DNA of 7,903 nt from Candidatus Rifleibacteriota bacterium (GTDB lineage: Bacteria; Riflebacteria; Ozemobacteria; Ozemobacterales; Ozemobacteraceae). Both the position numbers and the translations under genes were made by a program. The notes beneath the pieces were generated by a model, which searched no databases, was not told where the DNA came from, and saw only the letters and a list, made by a program, of their open reading frames with translations. The stretch spans positions 349-8,251 of the forward strand of contig JAKJFO010000173.1 in assembly GCA_022704885.1 (NCBI GenBank). Reading direction: 5' to 3'. This document shows positions 1 to 6,614 of this stretch, in pieces; position 1 is the first letter of the stretch, and every line of letters starts with the position of its first letter.

Positions 1-85
1 ATTCTCTTCCGCGCCTCTGCGGCTCTGTGTGAGATTCTTCTTCGTGCCTCTGCGGCTTTGTGCGAGATCTTTTCGATTACGATTA

Positions 86-111
86 CCCTGCTTCGCCAAG
101 GCTTCGCAGGG
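86..111. repeat. Small palindrome, CCCTGC/GCAGGG arms
   Basis: A perfect 6-bp inverted repeat (CCCTGC at 86-91, GCAGGG at 106-111) encloses a 14-base loop that itself repeats CTTCGC. It lies between copies of the 23-bp repeat and resembles the small palindromic units of REP-type intergenic elements. There is no T-tract, so a terminator role is unlikely. Confidence 0.4.
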
Positions 112-147
112 CAGGCGAGCACGAGCACGAGAGCTCTCTTTCTCGTC

Positions 148-182
148 ATTCTGCGCGGAGCCGTCAGGCGAAGTCGCAGAAT
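148..182. repeat. REP-like palindrome, ATTCTGCG/CGCAGAAT arms
   Basis: A perfect 8-bp inverted repeat (ATTCTGCG at 148-155 and CGCAGAAT at 175-182) surrounds a 19-base GC-rich loop. The surrounding string GTCATTCTGCGCGGAGC resembles a palindromic intergenic repeat of the form CATTCTGAGCGAAGCGAAGAAT that is common in many bacterial genomes. The palindrome is seen directly; membership of that dispersed family is inferred. It may be a non-autonomous repeat or a RAYT-mobilised element, but no transposase lies in the window. Confidence 0.5.
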
Positions 183-316
183 CCATCTTGCGAAGCACAC
201 CCAAAACTCTCAAAAAAAATCAGCAGCAATCGGTGTAATCTGCGTCATCTGCGGATGATCTTCTTCCTGGTGTCTCTGCAGCTTTGTGCGCGATTGCCTG
301 ACGGCTGTCAAAGAAA

Positions 317-345
317 TTGCTTTTTTGGGCGGTTTGGCTTAGATT
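317..345 (+). promoter_or_regulatory. Candidate sigma-70 promoter for the 120-residue gene
   Basis: A TTGCTT box (317-322) is separated by 17 bases from TAGATT (340-345), each a partial match to the TTGACA and TATAAT consensus. The predicted transcript would start about at the ATG at 354, giving an almost leaderless message. That would fit the absence of a Shine-Dalgarno sequence there. The match is modest and could arise by chance. Confidence 0.3.
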
Positions 346-353
346 GTTGGCGT

Positions 354-716
354 ATGCTCAGGAATTTTACTTTATTCAGAAGCACCCTGTGGCTGGCGCT
401 GGCGATCAGTCTGCTGGCCTTCGTTGCCGTACAGGCCTGGAACAGCGATTACGTGCTCGAACTGTCAATATTTACCGACCGGGGTGACAAGTTCGATATC
501 TACGTTGATCTCGCCGAGCGTGAGTTCCGTAATCTGCGCAATGACACCAACAACGAGATTCAGCCATACCTCATCGAGGCAAGGCGTCAGTATGCCGAGG
601 ATATCGGCTACAAAAGCGTCATTTATGGCGAAGAGAATTACAAGATGATAGCGGTAAAACGCTACAGCTTTGTGGTTAAAGACAAGTCCAGCGGTAGAGT
701 ACTGCTGTCCAAATAG
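354..716 (+). CDS. Small exported protein of unknown function (120 aa)
   Basis: I do not recognise the family. The protein begins with a short basic segment, then a hydrophobic stretch at about residues 12-26 and a V-Q-A pattern that fits signal peptidase I cleavage after Ala28. The mature part of about 92 residues is charged and probably mixed alpha/beta: a beta-like start (YVLELSIF), a helical middle (about 53-82, LAEREFRNLRND and later EARRQYAED), and a beta-rich end (MIAVKRYSFVVKD). It has no cysteines after the signal, so it is not a lipoprotein. The ATG at 354 is chosen because the open frame upstream runs through repeat DNA and gives implausible protein, and because the signal peptide starts here. 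There is no clear Shine-Dalgarno sequence. The next gene starts 33 bases downstream on the same strand, so the two are probably co-transcribed; the product probably acts in the envelope. Confidence 0.75.
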   Translation: MLRNFTLFRSTLWLALAISLLAFVAVQAWNSDYVLELSIFTDRGDKFDIYVDLAEREFRNLRNDTNNEIQPYLIEARRQYAEDIGYKSVIYGEENYKMIAVKRYSFVVKDKSSGRVLLSK

Positions 717-739
717 CATTCACGACATGACCAGCATCT

Positions 740-747
740 GGAGGAGG
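740..747 (+). promoter_or_regulatory. Strong ribosome binding site of the M16-like gene
   Basis: GGAGGAGG lies just ahead of the ATG at 750, a very strong Shine-Dalgarno match at close spacing. It fixes the start of the M16-like protein and contrasts with the gene before it, which has none. Confidence 0.75.
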
Positions 748-749
748 CC

Positions 750-3365
750 ATGAACCTTATAAATCGCAAACACTCATACTGGGTAATTCTCAGTGCGTTC
801 GTTCTGGTGGCGGGAAGCCTGTTCGCCCTGGTGAAATCACCGCCGGAAAGAGCGATTCTGCCAAATGGTCTGCGCGTCATCGTTGTCGAAGACCGCAGTC
901 TGCCGGTAGCTGCCGCCGGAATTATCTTCAATACCCACCCTTATTATCTCAACAACTGCAATGCCGGAATCGGCCGGATTTATCGTTCTCTTATCGAATC
1001 TGCCGATTTTGTCGGTGAAACCCGTTTCGACTTCAATGCCCGCCTTGAATCGGTAGGTATCATCAACGAATTCGGCGGCGGTCAGGAAATGTTTTATGCG
1101 GCCTGCAACGGCAACGCCGAAAACCTTGATATGATGCTTGATTCGCTGCACGGGATCGCGTTCAGACTCAAGCCAACTGAGGCAGATTTCTCACAGGCCA
1201 AAGAGGAAGCGGTTCGCTTTGTCAGATCAGCGCAGCGTTATCCTAAATCAACCGGTCTGATGGAACGGATGATGTGGAAAGACCTCTATCAGGATGCGGC
1301 GATTGAATGCCACGGCCCAATCAGCGAAGAGAAGCTGGCCGGAACCGAATTTGCCAACCTCGACAGTTTCGTAACCAGCATTTTTGTGCCGAACAATGCC
1401 GTACTGGTAGTGATCGGCGACGTTAAAGCATCTGAAGTTTTCTCGGCTGCCATGCAGAAATTCGGCGACCAGCAGGCTGCCGTTATATCGGAACAGACTT
1501 CTTCTCCAGCTCAAAAAATGCCGTCAAAATCGCGCAAAATCGAAAACATCGACTATGCCGATATCGAAGAAACCGAAGTGCTTATCGGCTTCGAGGCCCC
1601 CGGCATCGCCGACCCCGACATGGCCGCCGCTTCGCTCTGGCAGGCTGCACTTTACGACATAAACAATTCCTGGCTCGAATATGCTGTCCGCAAGGATTTC
1701 CCTGAGCTTAAAAACCTCTTCGCCAGATATGTGCCAGGCCGGGAAAACGGTCTCTTTTTGATCGGCTTCACCAGCCGTGAAGCTGATGTCAATCGCCCCA
1801 CCAACTTCATTCTTTCCTCACTTGCCAATCTTTACATGGCGCCACCACGCGGAAACGAACTGCAGCGCATGGTCGAAATGATGCAGCTCAAAAATCTGGA
1901 AAAGCGCGAATCTAGACTGGAGCGCGTCTATGAGCTGGGGTTCGCTGAACTTATGGGCAATTACCGCATCAGCGAAGGCATTTCAGCAGCATTGAGCCGT
2001 GTAACCACTTCTGATATGAAGGCTCTTGCTCAGAAAATGTTCAGTTCAGACCGCTATGGCGTCAGAATTATTTATCCTCTGAAGCATCAGAAAGCCGAAG
2101 ACACACCGGTTAAAATGAAAACGCTCGAAAATGGGGCCCGTATCGTCGTGCGCAGCTTTGCCGGCAGCGAAGTAGTTGGCCTGTCGATCCTTTTCGGTGT
2201 CGATATCTGTGTTGGCAGCGAAGAAGAACAGAAGCTGACCAGGCTGGTTGCAGAAATGATCTGCGACTATATCAACGATCACGAAAATCGCCGGCTCAAT
2301 TCACAGCTCGATGCTATCGGCGCTCGCCTTGAAGCAGTTTTCAACAATGAAAGTCTGATAATATCAGCCCGCACGCAGAAACAGAAACTGCCAGAACTGC
2401 TGAATTTTCTGAAAAAGCTTCTAAAGAACCCGGATTTCTCTGAAAACTACTTCGAAAAAGCCAAAGAACGCATTTTGCAGCGCATCGCCGACGAAAAAGC
2501 GTCGGTAAACAGCATAATCTATGGCAACATGGTTGACGGGCTGTACCCGGGCATGAACTTCTACTCACCCGACCTTCTCGACAGTGATGTTGATAAGATC
2601 AATTTCGCAAGTGTCAAAAAGTTTTACAATGAGTGGGCTGTCGGTGCCAACATGTGTGTGGCTGCCGTCGGCAATTTTGACAGCGACCAGACCCTCAAAC
2701 AGCTGGCAAGCGCCTTCTCTGCAGCCCCCACAGGAAAAAGCGCCATCAAAGCCACCTGCCCGGTCTGGGTCGCACAACCGCTCGAAAAAGTTGAAGTCAG
2801 AGAAGTCAAACTCCCTGCCAGCAGCGAATATGCCTATATCGGCGTCGGCTTCAGAATGAAACCATTTCTCAATCTGAAGAATAACGAAGAAATCCGCACC
2901 ACCTTCGGCGCGAATTCAGTACTCAGTCATCTGCTGTTCGCCAGTAACAACGCACTGATCGCTCAGGAACTCAAAAAAATAGATGCGCAGCGCGGCCTCT
3001 GGGGCGTATATCGCGCCAATCAGCTGTTCTCGGTTTTCGCTTTCTATGCTGCGGTGCCGGTCGAGAAGGTTGATGAAGCCAGACAGACGATCGAGCGGGT
3101 TGTCGCGCAGATCCCAGAACTCAAAGTCTCAAACGAAGACATTCAGGCCGCCGGAAAGAAACTCAAATCCTGGTTCAACCGGGCACTCGAGCGTTCTGAC
3201 GCGCAGGCTTCAACTCTCGCCGGATTCCTCTGGAACGGCCTGCAGGTTGATTTCCTCGAAGAGATACTCGGCGTATACAGTCAGGTAACTGTCGAAAACG
3301 TCAAACAGAGCGCCGGCAGCAACTTCAAGAACTACCTGCTGCTGATCGCCCGCCCAGAAAAGTAA
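750..3365 (+). CDS. Exported tandem M16 peptidase-like protein, zinc motif lost (871 aa)
   Basis: The N-terminus (NRKHSYW, then a hydrophobic segment at about residues 12-28) is a signal peptide or membrane anchor. The rest fits the four-domain M16 (pitrilysin/processing peptidase) layout: a first M16 domain from about 33 (ILPNGLRVIVVED is the typical opening strand), its C-terminal partner to about 445, a second M16 domain from about 455 (KTLENGARIVVRS), and a last M16_C-like domain from about 690 to 871 (YIGVGFRMKPF, then ELKKIDAQRGLWGVY). Known active enzymes carry HxxEH in the first half. Here the aligned place, inside GIGRIYRSL, reads R76-I-Y-R-S80, so both zinc histidines and the catalytic glutamate are absent. 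The equivalent place in the second half reads RLVAE (498-502). I infer a non-catalytic M16 protein, such as a scaffold or chaperone-like subunit. No active M16 partner is visible nearby. The start is set by GGAGGAGG. A terminator follows. Confidence 0.85.
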   Translation: MNLINRKHSYWVILSAFVLVAGSLFALVKSPPERAILPNGLRVIVVEDRSLPVAAAGIIFNTHPYYLNNCNAGIGRIYRSLIESADFVGETRFDFNARLESVGIINEFGGGQEMFYAACNGNAENLDMMLDSLHGIAFRLKPTEADFSQAKEEAVRFVRSAQRYPKSTGLMERMMWKDLYQDAAIECHGPISEEKLAGTEFANLDSFVTSIFVPNNAVLVVIGDVKASEVFSAAMQKFGDQQAAVISEQTSSPAQKMPSKSRKIENIDYADIEETEVLIGFEAPGIADPDMAAASLWQAALYDINNSWLEYAVRKDFPELKNLFARYVPGRENGLFLIGFTSREADVNRPTNFILSSLANLYMAPPRGNELQRMVEMMQLKNLEKRESRLERVYELGFAELMGNYRISEGISAALSRVTTSDMKALAQKMFSSDRYGVRIIYPLKHQKAEDTPVKMKTLENGARIVVRSFAGSEVVGLSILFGVDICVGSEEEQKLTRLVAEMICDYINDHENRRLNSQLDAIGARLEAVFNNESLIISARTQKQKLPELLNFLKKLLKNPDFSENYFEKAKERILQRIADEKASVNSIIYGNMVDGLYPGMNFYSPDLLDSDVDKINFASVKKFYNEWAVGANMCVAAVGNFDSDQTLKQLASAFSAAPTGKSAIKATCPVWVAQPLEKVEVREVKLPASSEYAYIGVGFRMKPFLNLKNNEEIRTTFGANSVLSHLLFASNNALIAQELKKIDAQRGLWGVYRANQLFSVFAFYAAVPVEKVDEARQTIERVVAQIPELKVSNEDIQAAGKKLKSWFNRALERSDAQASTLAGFLWNGLQVDFLEEILGVYSQVTVENVKQSAGSNFKNYLLLIARPEK

Positions 3366-3374
3366 GACAAAAGC

Positions 3375-3412
3375 AAAAACCGTCAGAACCAGGTGGTTCT
3401 GACGGTTTTTTT
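3375..3412. terminator. Bidirectional intrinsic terminator between convergent genes
   Basis: A perfect 11-bp stem (CCGTCAGAACC at 3380-3390 and GGTTCTGACGG at 3395-3405) has a 4-base loop. It is followed by seven T on the plus strand (3406-3412) and preceded by five A (3375-3379), which become a U-tract in leftward transcripts. It starts 10 bases after the stop of the M16-like gene and ends 10 bases before the stop of the sigma factor gene, so it should end both converging transcripts. Confidence 0.92.
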
Positions 3413-3421
3413 ATATCTGAA

Positions 3422-4282
3422 TCAGGTGAGATAAGTATGCAGATTCTCTGAGCGGCGGGGGTTACGCAACTTGGCGAGAGCCTGCGATTCGATCTGGCGC
3501 ACGCGTTCGCGCGTAACGCCGAGCAGCTTGCCGATTTCCTCAAGAGTGTAAGAGCGCGTATCATGGAGACCGAAGCGATGCATGAGAACCACACGTTCAC
3601 GGTCGGTAAGTGAATCCATGACCTTCTCTAGTTCGCCTTCGAGAGCCTTCTTTTCGGCTTCAGCCAGGGGGTCTGAGTCGTTGTCGGTAATTACGTCGCG
3701 CAGAAAGAGATCTTCTTCAGGGTCGACAGGAGTGGTATCCATCGATACGACACTGGGTATATCGCGCATGAACTTGCGCAGATCCTTGGTTTTCATCATG
3801 GCTGCTTCGGCCAGTTCATCGATGGTCGGGCGACGATTGAGTTTTTTAATCAAAGTCTCTTCGACCTTCTTGATCTTGAGACCGGTGTGTACACGATTGA
3901 GCGGCAGACGAATCGGATTCCCGTGGCTCGACACCATCTGAATCATAGCCTGGCGGATCCACCACACTGCATAAGATATGAAGCGCACATTCTTGTCGCA
4001 GTCAAATCTCTGAGCAGCGCGCATGAGACCCAGATTACCAACTGCAATCAGATCTTCGAAGGGAACCTCGTTGATGTGGCGATATCGCTTGGCAACTGCC
4101 ACAACAAACCTGAGATTGGCAAGAATCAGACGTGCCCGCGCACGCGGGTTGCCTTCCTGGACCTGCCTGAGAAGAGTGATCTCTTCTTCTCTGGTAAGAG
4201 GAGGGTGTTTCTTAAGATCTTTGAAATAGCTCTTAAGCAGCTGGCTGTCATTATCACGATCGTTATTATACATACTTGCCAT
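3422..4282 (-). CDS. Sigma-70 family RNA polymerase sigma factor, RpoD/RpoS type (286 aa)
   Basis: This factor directs RNA polymerase to promoters. Conserved regions appear in order: 1.2 (about residues 13-45, LLKSYFKDL and LTREEE), region 2 (about 46-118, with ANLRFVVAVAKRY, then PFEDLIAVGNLGLMRAAQRF and FISYAVWWIRQAM for core binding, promoter melting and -10 recognition), region 3 (about 122-200, PIRLPLNR, RRPTIDELAE), and region 4 (about 216-275, with helix-turn-helix YTLEEIGKLLGVTRERVRQI for the -35 element). Region 1.1 and the non-conserved region are missing. That fits group 2 factors, and also the short primary factors of some phyla, so housekeeping versus stress role cannot be settled here. 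The ATG at 4282 is preferred: GGAG sits 7 bases upstream and region 1.2 follows soon after. The frame is open to an ATG at 4387 (321 residues), with another in-frame ATG at 4354, but neither has a good ribosome binding site. Confidence 0.95.
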   Translation of the reverse strand: MASMYNNDRDNDSQLLKSYFKDLKKHPPLTREEEITLLRQVQEGNPRARARLILANLRFVVAVAKRYRHINEVPFEDLIAVGNLGLMRAAQRFDCDKNVRFISYAVWWIRQAMIQMVSSHGNPIRLPLNRVHTGLKIKKVEETLIKKLNRRPTIDELAEAAMMKTKDLRKFMRDIPSVVSMDTTPVDPEEDLFLRDVITDNDSDPLAEAEKKALEGELEKVMDSLTDRERVVLMHRFGLHDTRSYTLEEIGKLLGVTRERVRQIESQALAKLRNPRRSENLHTYLT

Positions 4283-4289
4283 ATAGAAT

Positions 4290-4293
4290 CTCC
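4290..4293 (-). promoter_or_regulatory. Ribosome binding site that decides the sigma factor start
   Basis: On the minus strand GGAG lies 7 bases before the ATG at 4282. The next in-frame ATG (4273) would be 16 bases away, too far. The upstream in-frame ATGs at 4354 and 4387 lack comparable sites. This selects the 286-residue form. Confidence 0.65.
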
Positions 4294-4314
4294 GTTTCTT
4301 TCTGGGGCTGCCCT

Positions 4315-4361
4315 TCAGATCATGTACACCAGCTTTATCCTCCTGAATCGGCATGGTGTAC
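4315..4361 (-). promoter_or_regulatory. Leader hairpin with Shine-Dalgarno in the loop, and a 4-codon frame
   Basis: On the minus strand an 8-bp perfect inverted repeat (GTACACCA at 4361-4354 and TGGTGTAC at 4331-4324) encloses a 22-base loop. The loop holds AGGAGG (4344-4339), the strongest Shine-Dalgarno match in the sigma gene's leader. Nine bases after it comes GTG (4329-4327), opening the frame GTG-TAC-ATG-ATC and then TGA (4317-4315). This frame differs from that of the sigma gene and ends 32 bases before the sigma ATG. Either a tiny leader peptide is made, or the site acts as a ribosome standby or structure switch. The sequence elements are seen; the regulatory role is inferred. Confidence 0.4.
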
Positions 4362-4371
4362 GGCAACCCGG

Positions 4372-4511
4372 AATTTAATCGGAACAAGTTCGTAAATATT
4401 TAACGAATAAAAGTTTTTCTGGAGTTTTTTTCTCTCTGACCACTCTCGGTTTTTATGAAGACAACAAAACACCGCAATTCGGCGGCTCTCTCTGATCATT
4501 CCGATTAAATT
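4372..4511. repeat. 13-bp perfect inverted repeat upstream of the sigma gene
   Basis: AATTTAATCGGAA (4372-4384) and its exact reverse complement TTCCGATTAAATT (4499-4511) flank 114 bases. Inside are a 10-bp AT palindrome TAAATATTTA (4393-4402) and one copy of TTTTTTTCTCTCT (4425-4437), which is repeated directly at 4510-4522 across the right arm. Possible readings are paired operator sites, a long-range RNA structure in the sigma leader, or the ends of a small miniature element. No reading frame of note lies between the arms. Confidence 0.5.
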
Positions 4512-4610
4512 TTTTTCTCTCTTACCTATACTTTAACATAAAACTGTTTAACGCGCAAGTATTTGTCAATTTTTTTCAGTAGATAACCCGGCGCCCCGCA
4601 ATTTGCCAGC
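4512..4610 (-). promoter_or_regulatory. AT-rich gap likely to hold the sigma gene promoter
   Basis: This completes the gene-less 328 bases between the sigma gene and the gene before it (4283-4610). On the minus strand there is a perfect TTGACA at 4569-4564, but no good -10 box at 16-18 bases; TTTTAT lies at 20. Further on, TTAAAC (4551-4546) and TATAGG (4530-4525) are 15 bases apart. Long A-tracts surround both. A promoter somewhere here is likely, but I cannot fix its exact boxes. I see no terminator for the upstream gene, so read-through from mutS is possible. Confidence 0.3.
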
Positions 4611-6614
4611 TCAGGCAGGTCTGAAGCTGAAATACTCTGAGAGCTCAGCCAGAATACCGGAAATTCCTCGGCGGGAACTATAAAGAACCGGGAGAGACTC
4701 GCGCGCAACTGCTGTCACCAGTTCACGCAAAAGGGTGTGCGAAATCTGCCTGACAATTACAACTATCAGATCCGGGCGACCCAGACCGGTTTTCAGCCCG
4801 GTAAGATTCTTGAACCCGCTGTGCCACTCAACATTCAGATTATACTGACTGAGAGCTCGCTCATATTCAGACCCAACATAGTCGCCACCGAATATCTTCA
4901 CACGCTGCCCTGAAAAAATAATAGCCGACAAAGCTTCGGACTGCGGCACCTGACCACAGAAGTCACAGTGCTGACCGGCAGTAACCGGACGCGCCATCAC
5001 TTCGGCCGCGGCGAGATCCATGCAGGCCGGCGCATCACAGCTCCGATGAATCTTTACATGCATGCGCAGGGGCTCAAGAACCTCGTGATAGTCGGATAGA
5101 AAGATCAATTTACCGTCTGAAGAAACCTTGAAATCTATATCGTGCTGCTGCAAAATATCGACAAAACGCTCTAAGTTGAGCTGCGTCACCCGGAAAAAAG
5201 CCCGCAACATCTTGAGATCAGCTGTTTTATGGACAGGGACAACCAGGTCATGCTGCCCCAGAGATTCAACCCGATAAATTCCCGCCCGACGTTCGGCGAA
5301 TTCGGGCAGCCACACACCCCTGACCGGCATGCCAATCAGATTTTCTGATACTTCAATCATTACCTGGTAACGTTGCGATTCTGCCACCAGAAAGAGATCA
5401 CCACCGGCAATTTCGATGCATCCACAGATCTCGCGCCGGGCATAGCTTTCGAGCGACTCAAGCGCGACCGGACGATTATCGCGATCTAGCTGCAAAATGG
5501 CAAATTCTTCACGCACCAGCGATGTTTTGCTGACCAGCGACCCTTCAACAAATATTACCTGTCCGGAAATCGACATGAACAGCCAGCTGCGTCGGCCGCA
5601 TGGTTCCTTGTGCGTGCTGACAAGTTGCCCGGCCAGACGCGTGCCTGCCCGTGAGACAGGCTCGAGCTCTGACAGACGATGGCGCAAGAATTCAATCTGC
5701 CGGTCTTTATCTGACTCAGAGACCTGCCGCGCGGAGAGTTCAGCCTTTTCGGCTTCGAGGCGCCTGATTGTCGCATCACGGTTGTCAACCGCACGTCGCA
5801 GACCGGCAATTTCATCAGACAAAGCGGCATACCGTTCAGAATTGTCGAAAAAAGGCCGATTATCGATAGCAGCAGATGGTTTTGCCGCCTGTTCTTCGGC
5901 AAAAGCGAGACGGCTGCGCAAACTGCTGATTTCACTGGCAAAACCCTGGTTCGCGCTGTCTGCTTCCTTGATCCGACGCGAATACTCTTCGATCCGGCGG
6001 CATTGCGCAACAAGTTCGTCGTGCTGCTGATCGAGCTGTTTTTTGAGCTGGCGATTTTCATTTTTGCAGCTTTCCAGAAGCCTTTCGAGCTCGGCCACAC
6101 GTGCCTCGAGGTGATGCCGGTCAGCTGCTGCGTCTTCGACCACGACTTTTTCTGTCGCAGGCTCAGGCACAGACATCTGCTGCTTTTGCGCGGCAAAATA
6201 AGCAAGCACACGCTCATAAAGTGGCTTAACGGCGGGGCGTGGGTCGATCAGCGCGAGAATCTTCACCTTTGCCGGGCTGCCAAAAACTCCTGACCGCAAC
6301 TGCTCCTCATGGCCTGCATCGGCTGCCAGCGTCGGGAATCGCATAGCCTGCGGATTCTTTTCGACCCAGGTAAAGAGTATTATCTTGCGCAAAGCCTGAT
6401 CATTGCGGGCATAGGCCAGCATTTCATGTATCAGAGCTGCTTTGTCGAGAACACGATTTTTCTTGATAAAACGCGCACAGCGGGCAAAAAGAGCCCGATT
6501 CGGCCTGATCCAGCTGATCAGATCGCTTTCTGAAGTGTCGGCTGCGACCAGTTCCAGAAATGGGTAATCCTCGAGCAGTCGCTCGAACACCGGTGCCCAG
6601 AAATCGTCAGCCAT
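4611..6614 (-). CDS. Coiled-coil protein with cysteine cluster and DUF2325-like C-terminus (667 aa)
   Basis: Function unknown. Residues 1-145 look helical (for example SWIRPNRALFARCARFIKKN) and match no family I recognise. Residues about 164-320 are charged and heptad-like (LEARVAELERLLESCKNENR), a long coiled coil broken near 245-260. Residues about 325-520 look beta-rich, with C397-G-C399. Four cysteines, C526-x4-C531 and C550-x2-C553, may bind a metal. Residues about 571-660 fit my recollection of DUF2325: an opening strand with GG (VKIFGGDYVGSEYERAL), then PDLIVVIVRQISH with Ser625-His626, then a late LPVLYSSRRGISGILAEL. There is no signal peptide or membrane segment, so it is cytosolic. 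Its ATG lies inside the end of mutS with an 8-base overlap (6607-6614), and only a weak AAAGG precedes it, which suggests translational coupling. A role in DNA repair, stress or redox sensing is a guess from context. Confidence 0.8.
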   Translation of the reverse strand: MADDFWAPVFERLLEDYPFLELVAADTSESDLISWIRPNRALFARCARFIKKNRVLDKAALIHEMLAYARNDQALRKIILFTWVEKNPQAMRFPTLAADAGHEEQLRSGVFGSPAKVKILALIDPRPAVKPLYERVLAYFAAQKQQMSVPEPATEKVVVEDAAADRHHLEARVAELERLLESCKNENRQLKKQLDQQHDELVAQCRRIEEYSRRIKEADSANQGFASEISSLRSRLAFAEEQAAKPSAAIDNRPFFDNSERYAALSDEIAGLRRAVDNRDATIRRLEAEKAELSARQVSESDKDRQIEFLRHRLSELEPVSRAGTRLAGQLVSTHKEPCGRRSWLFMSISGQVIFVEGSLVSKTSLVREEFAILQLDRDNRPVALESLESYARREICGCIEIAGGDLFLVAESQRYQVMIEVSENLIGMPVRGVWLPEFAERRAGIYRVESLGQHDLVVPVHKTADLKMLRAFFRVTQLNLERFVDILQQHDIDFKVSSDGKLIFLSDYHEVLEPLRMHVKIHRSCDAPACMDLAAAEVMARPVTAGQHCDFCGQVPQSEALSAIIFSGQRVKIFGGDYVGSEYERALSQYNLNVEWHSGFKNLTGLKTGLGRPDLIVVIVRQISHTLLRELVTAVARESLPVLYSSRRGISGILAELSEYFSFRPA

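Larger units (their letters stand above)
1..299. repeat. Gene-less stretch with three diverged copies of a 23-bp repeat
   Basis: No credible gene lies in bases 1-353. A 23-bp unit (consensus close to GCCTCTGCGGCTTTGTGCGA followed by GAT) occurs at 13-35 and 46-68, 33 bases apart and matching at 21 of 23 positions, and again at 272-294, matching the second copy at 20 of 23. Each copy is preceded by a CTTC-rich segment (TCTTCC, TTCTTCTTC, TCTTCTTCC). Just before the third copy, at 238-254, the motif ATCTGCG is repeated within ATCTGCGTCATCTGCGG. The short frames that cross this stretch translate to low-complexity arginine- and serine-rich peptides and are not convincing genes. From general knowledge, TCTGCG-rich intergenic strings of this style are scattered in genomes of several uncultured phyla. 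That this is the same family is an inference. Confidence 0.6.

Noticed and set aside
13..294. CRISPR array
   Set aside because: Only three diverged copies exist, spacing is irregular (33 then 226 bases), and there are no cas genes.
60..353. In-frame upstream extension of the small exported protein, giving 218 residues
   Set aside because: It runs through the repeats and palindromes, has implausible composition and would bury the signal peptide in the middle of the chain. The ATG at 354 gives a normal signal peptide.
3887..4378. 163-residue plus-strand frame
   Set aside because: It lies antisense to the sigma factor gene and its leader. The minus-strand sigma gene explains the coding signal.
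4283..4387. Longer sigma factor of 321 residues starting at 4387, or a form starting at 4354
   Set aside because: Neither start has a good ribosome binding site. The extra residues match no sigma region, and the ATG at 4282 has GGAG at 7 bases.
4564..4569. Perfect TTGACA on the minus strand as the -35 box of a strong sigma gene promoter
   Set aside because: No good -10 box lies at 16-18 bases, so it is mentioned only as part of the likely promoter region.
4570..4610. Intrinsic terminator after the coiled-coil gene
   Set aside because: There is GC-rich sequence but no clear stem, and the tract that follows is A-rich rather than U-rich in the leftward transcript.
5497..6030. 177-residue plus-strand frame
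   Set aside because: Its serine- and arginine-rich composition is typical of an antisense shadow; it lies opposite the coiled-coil gene.
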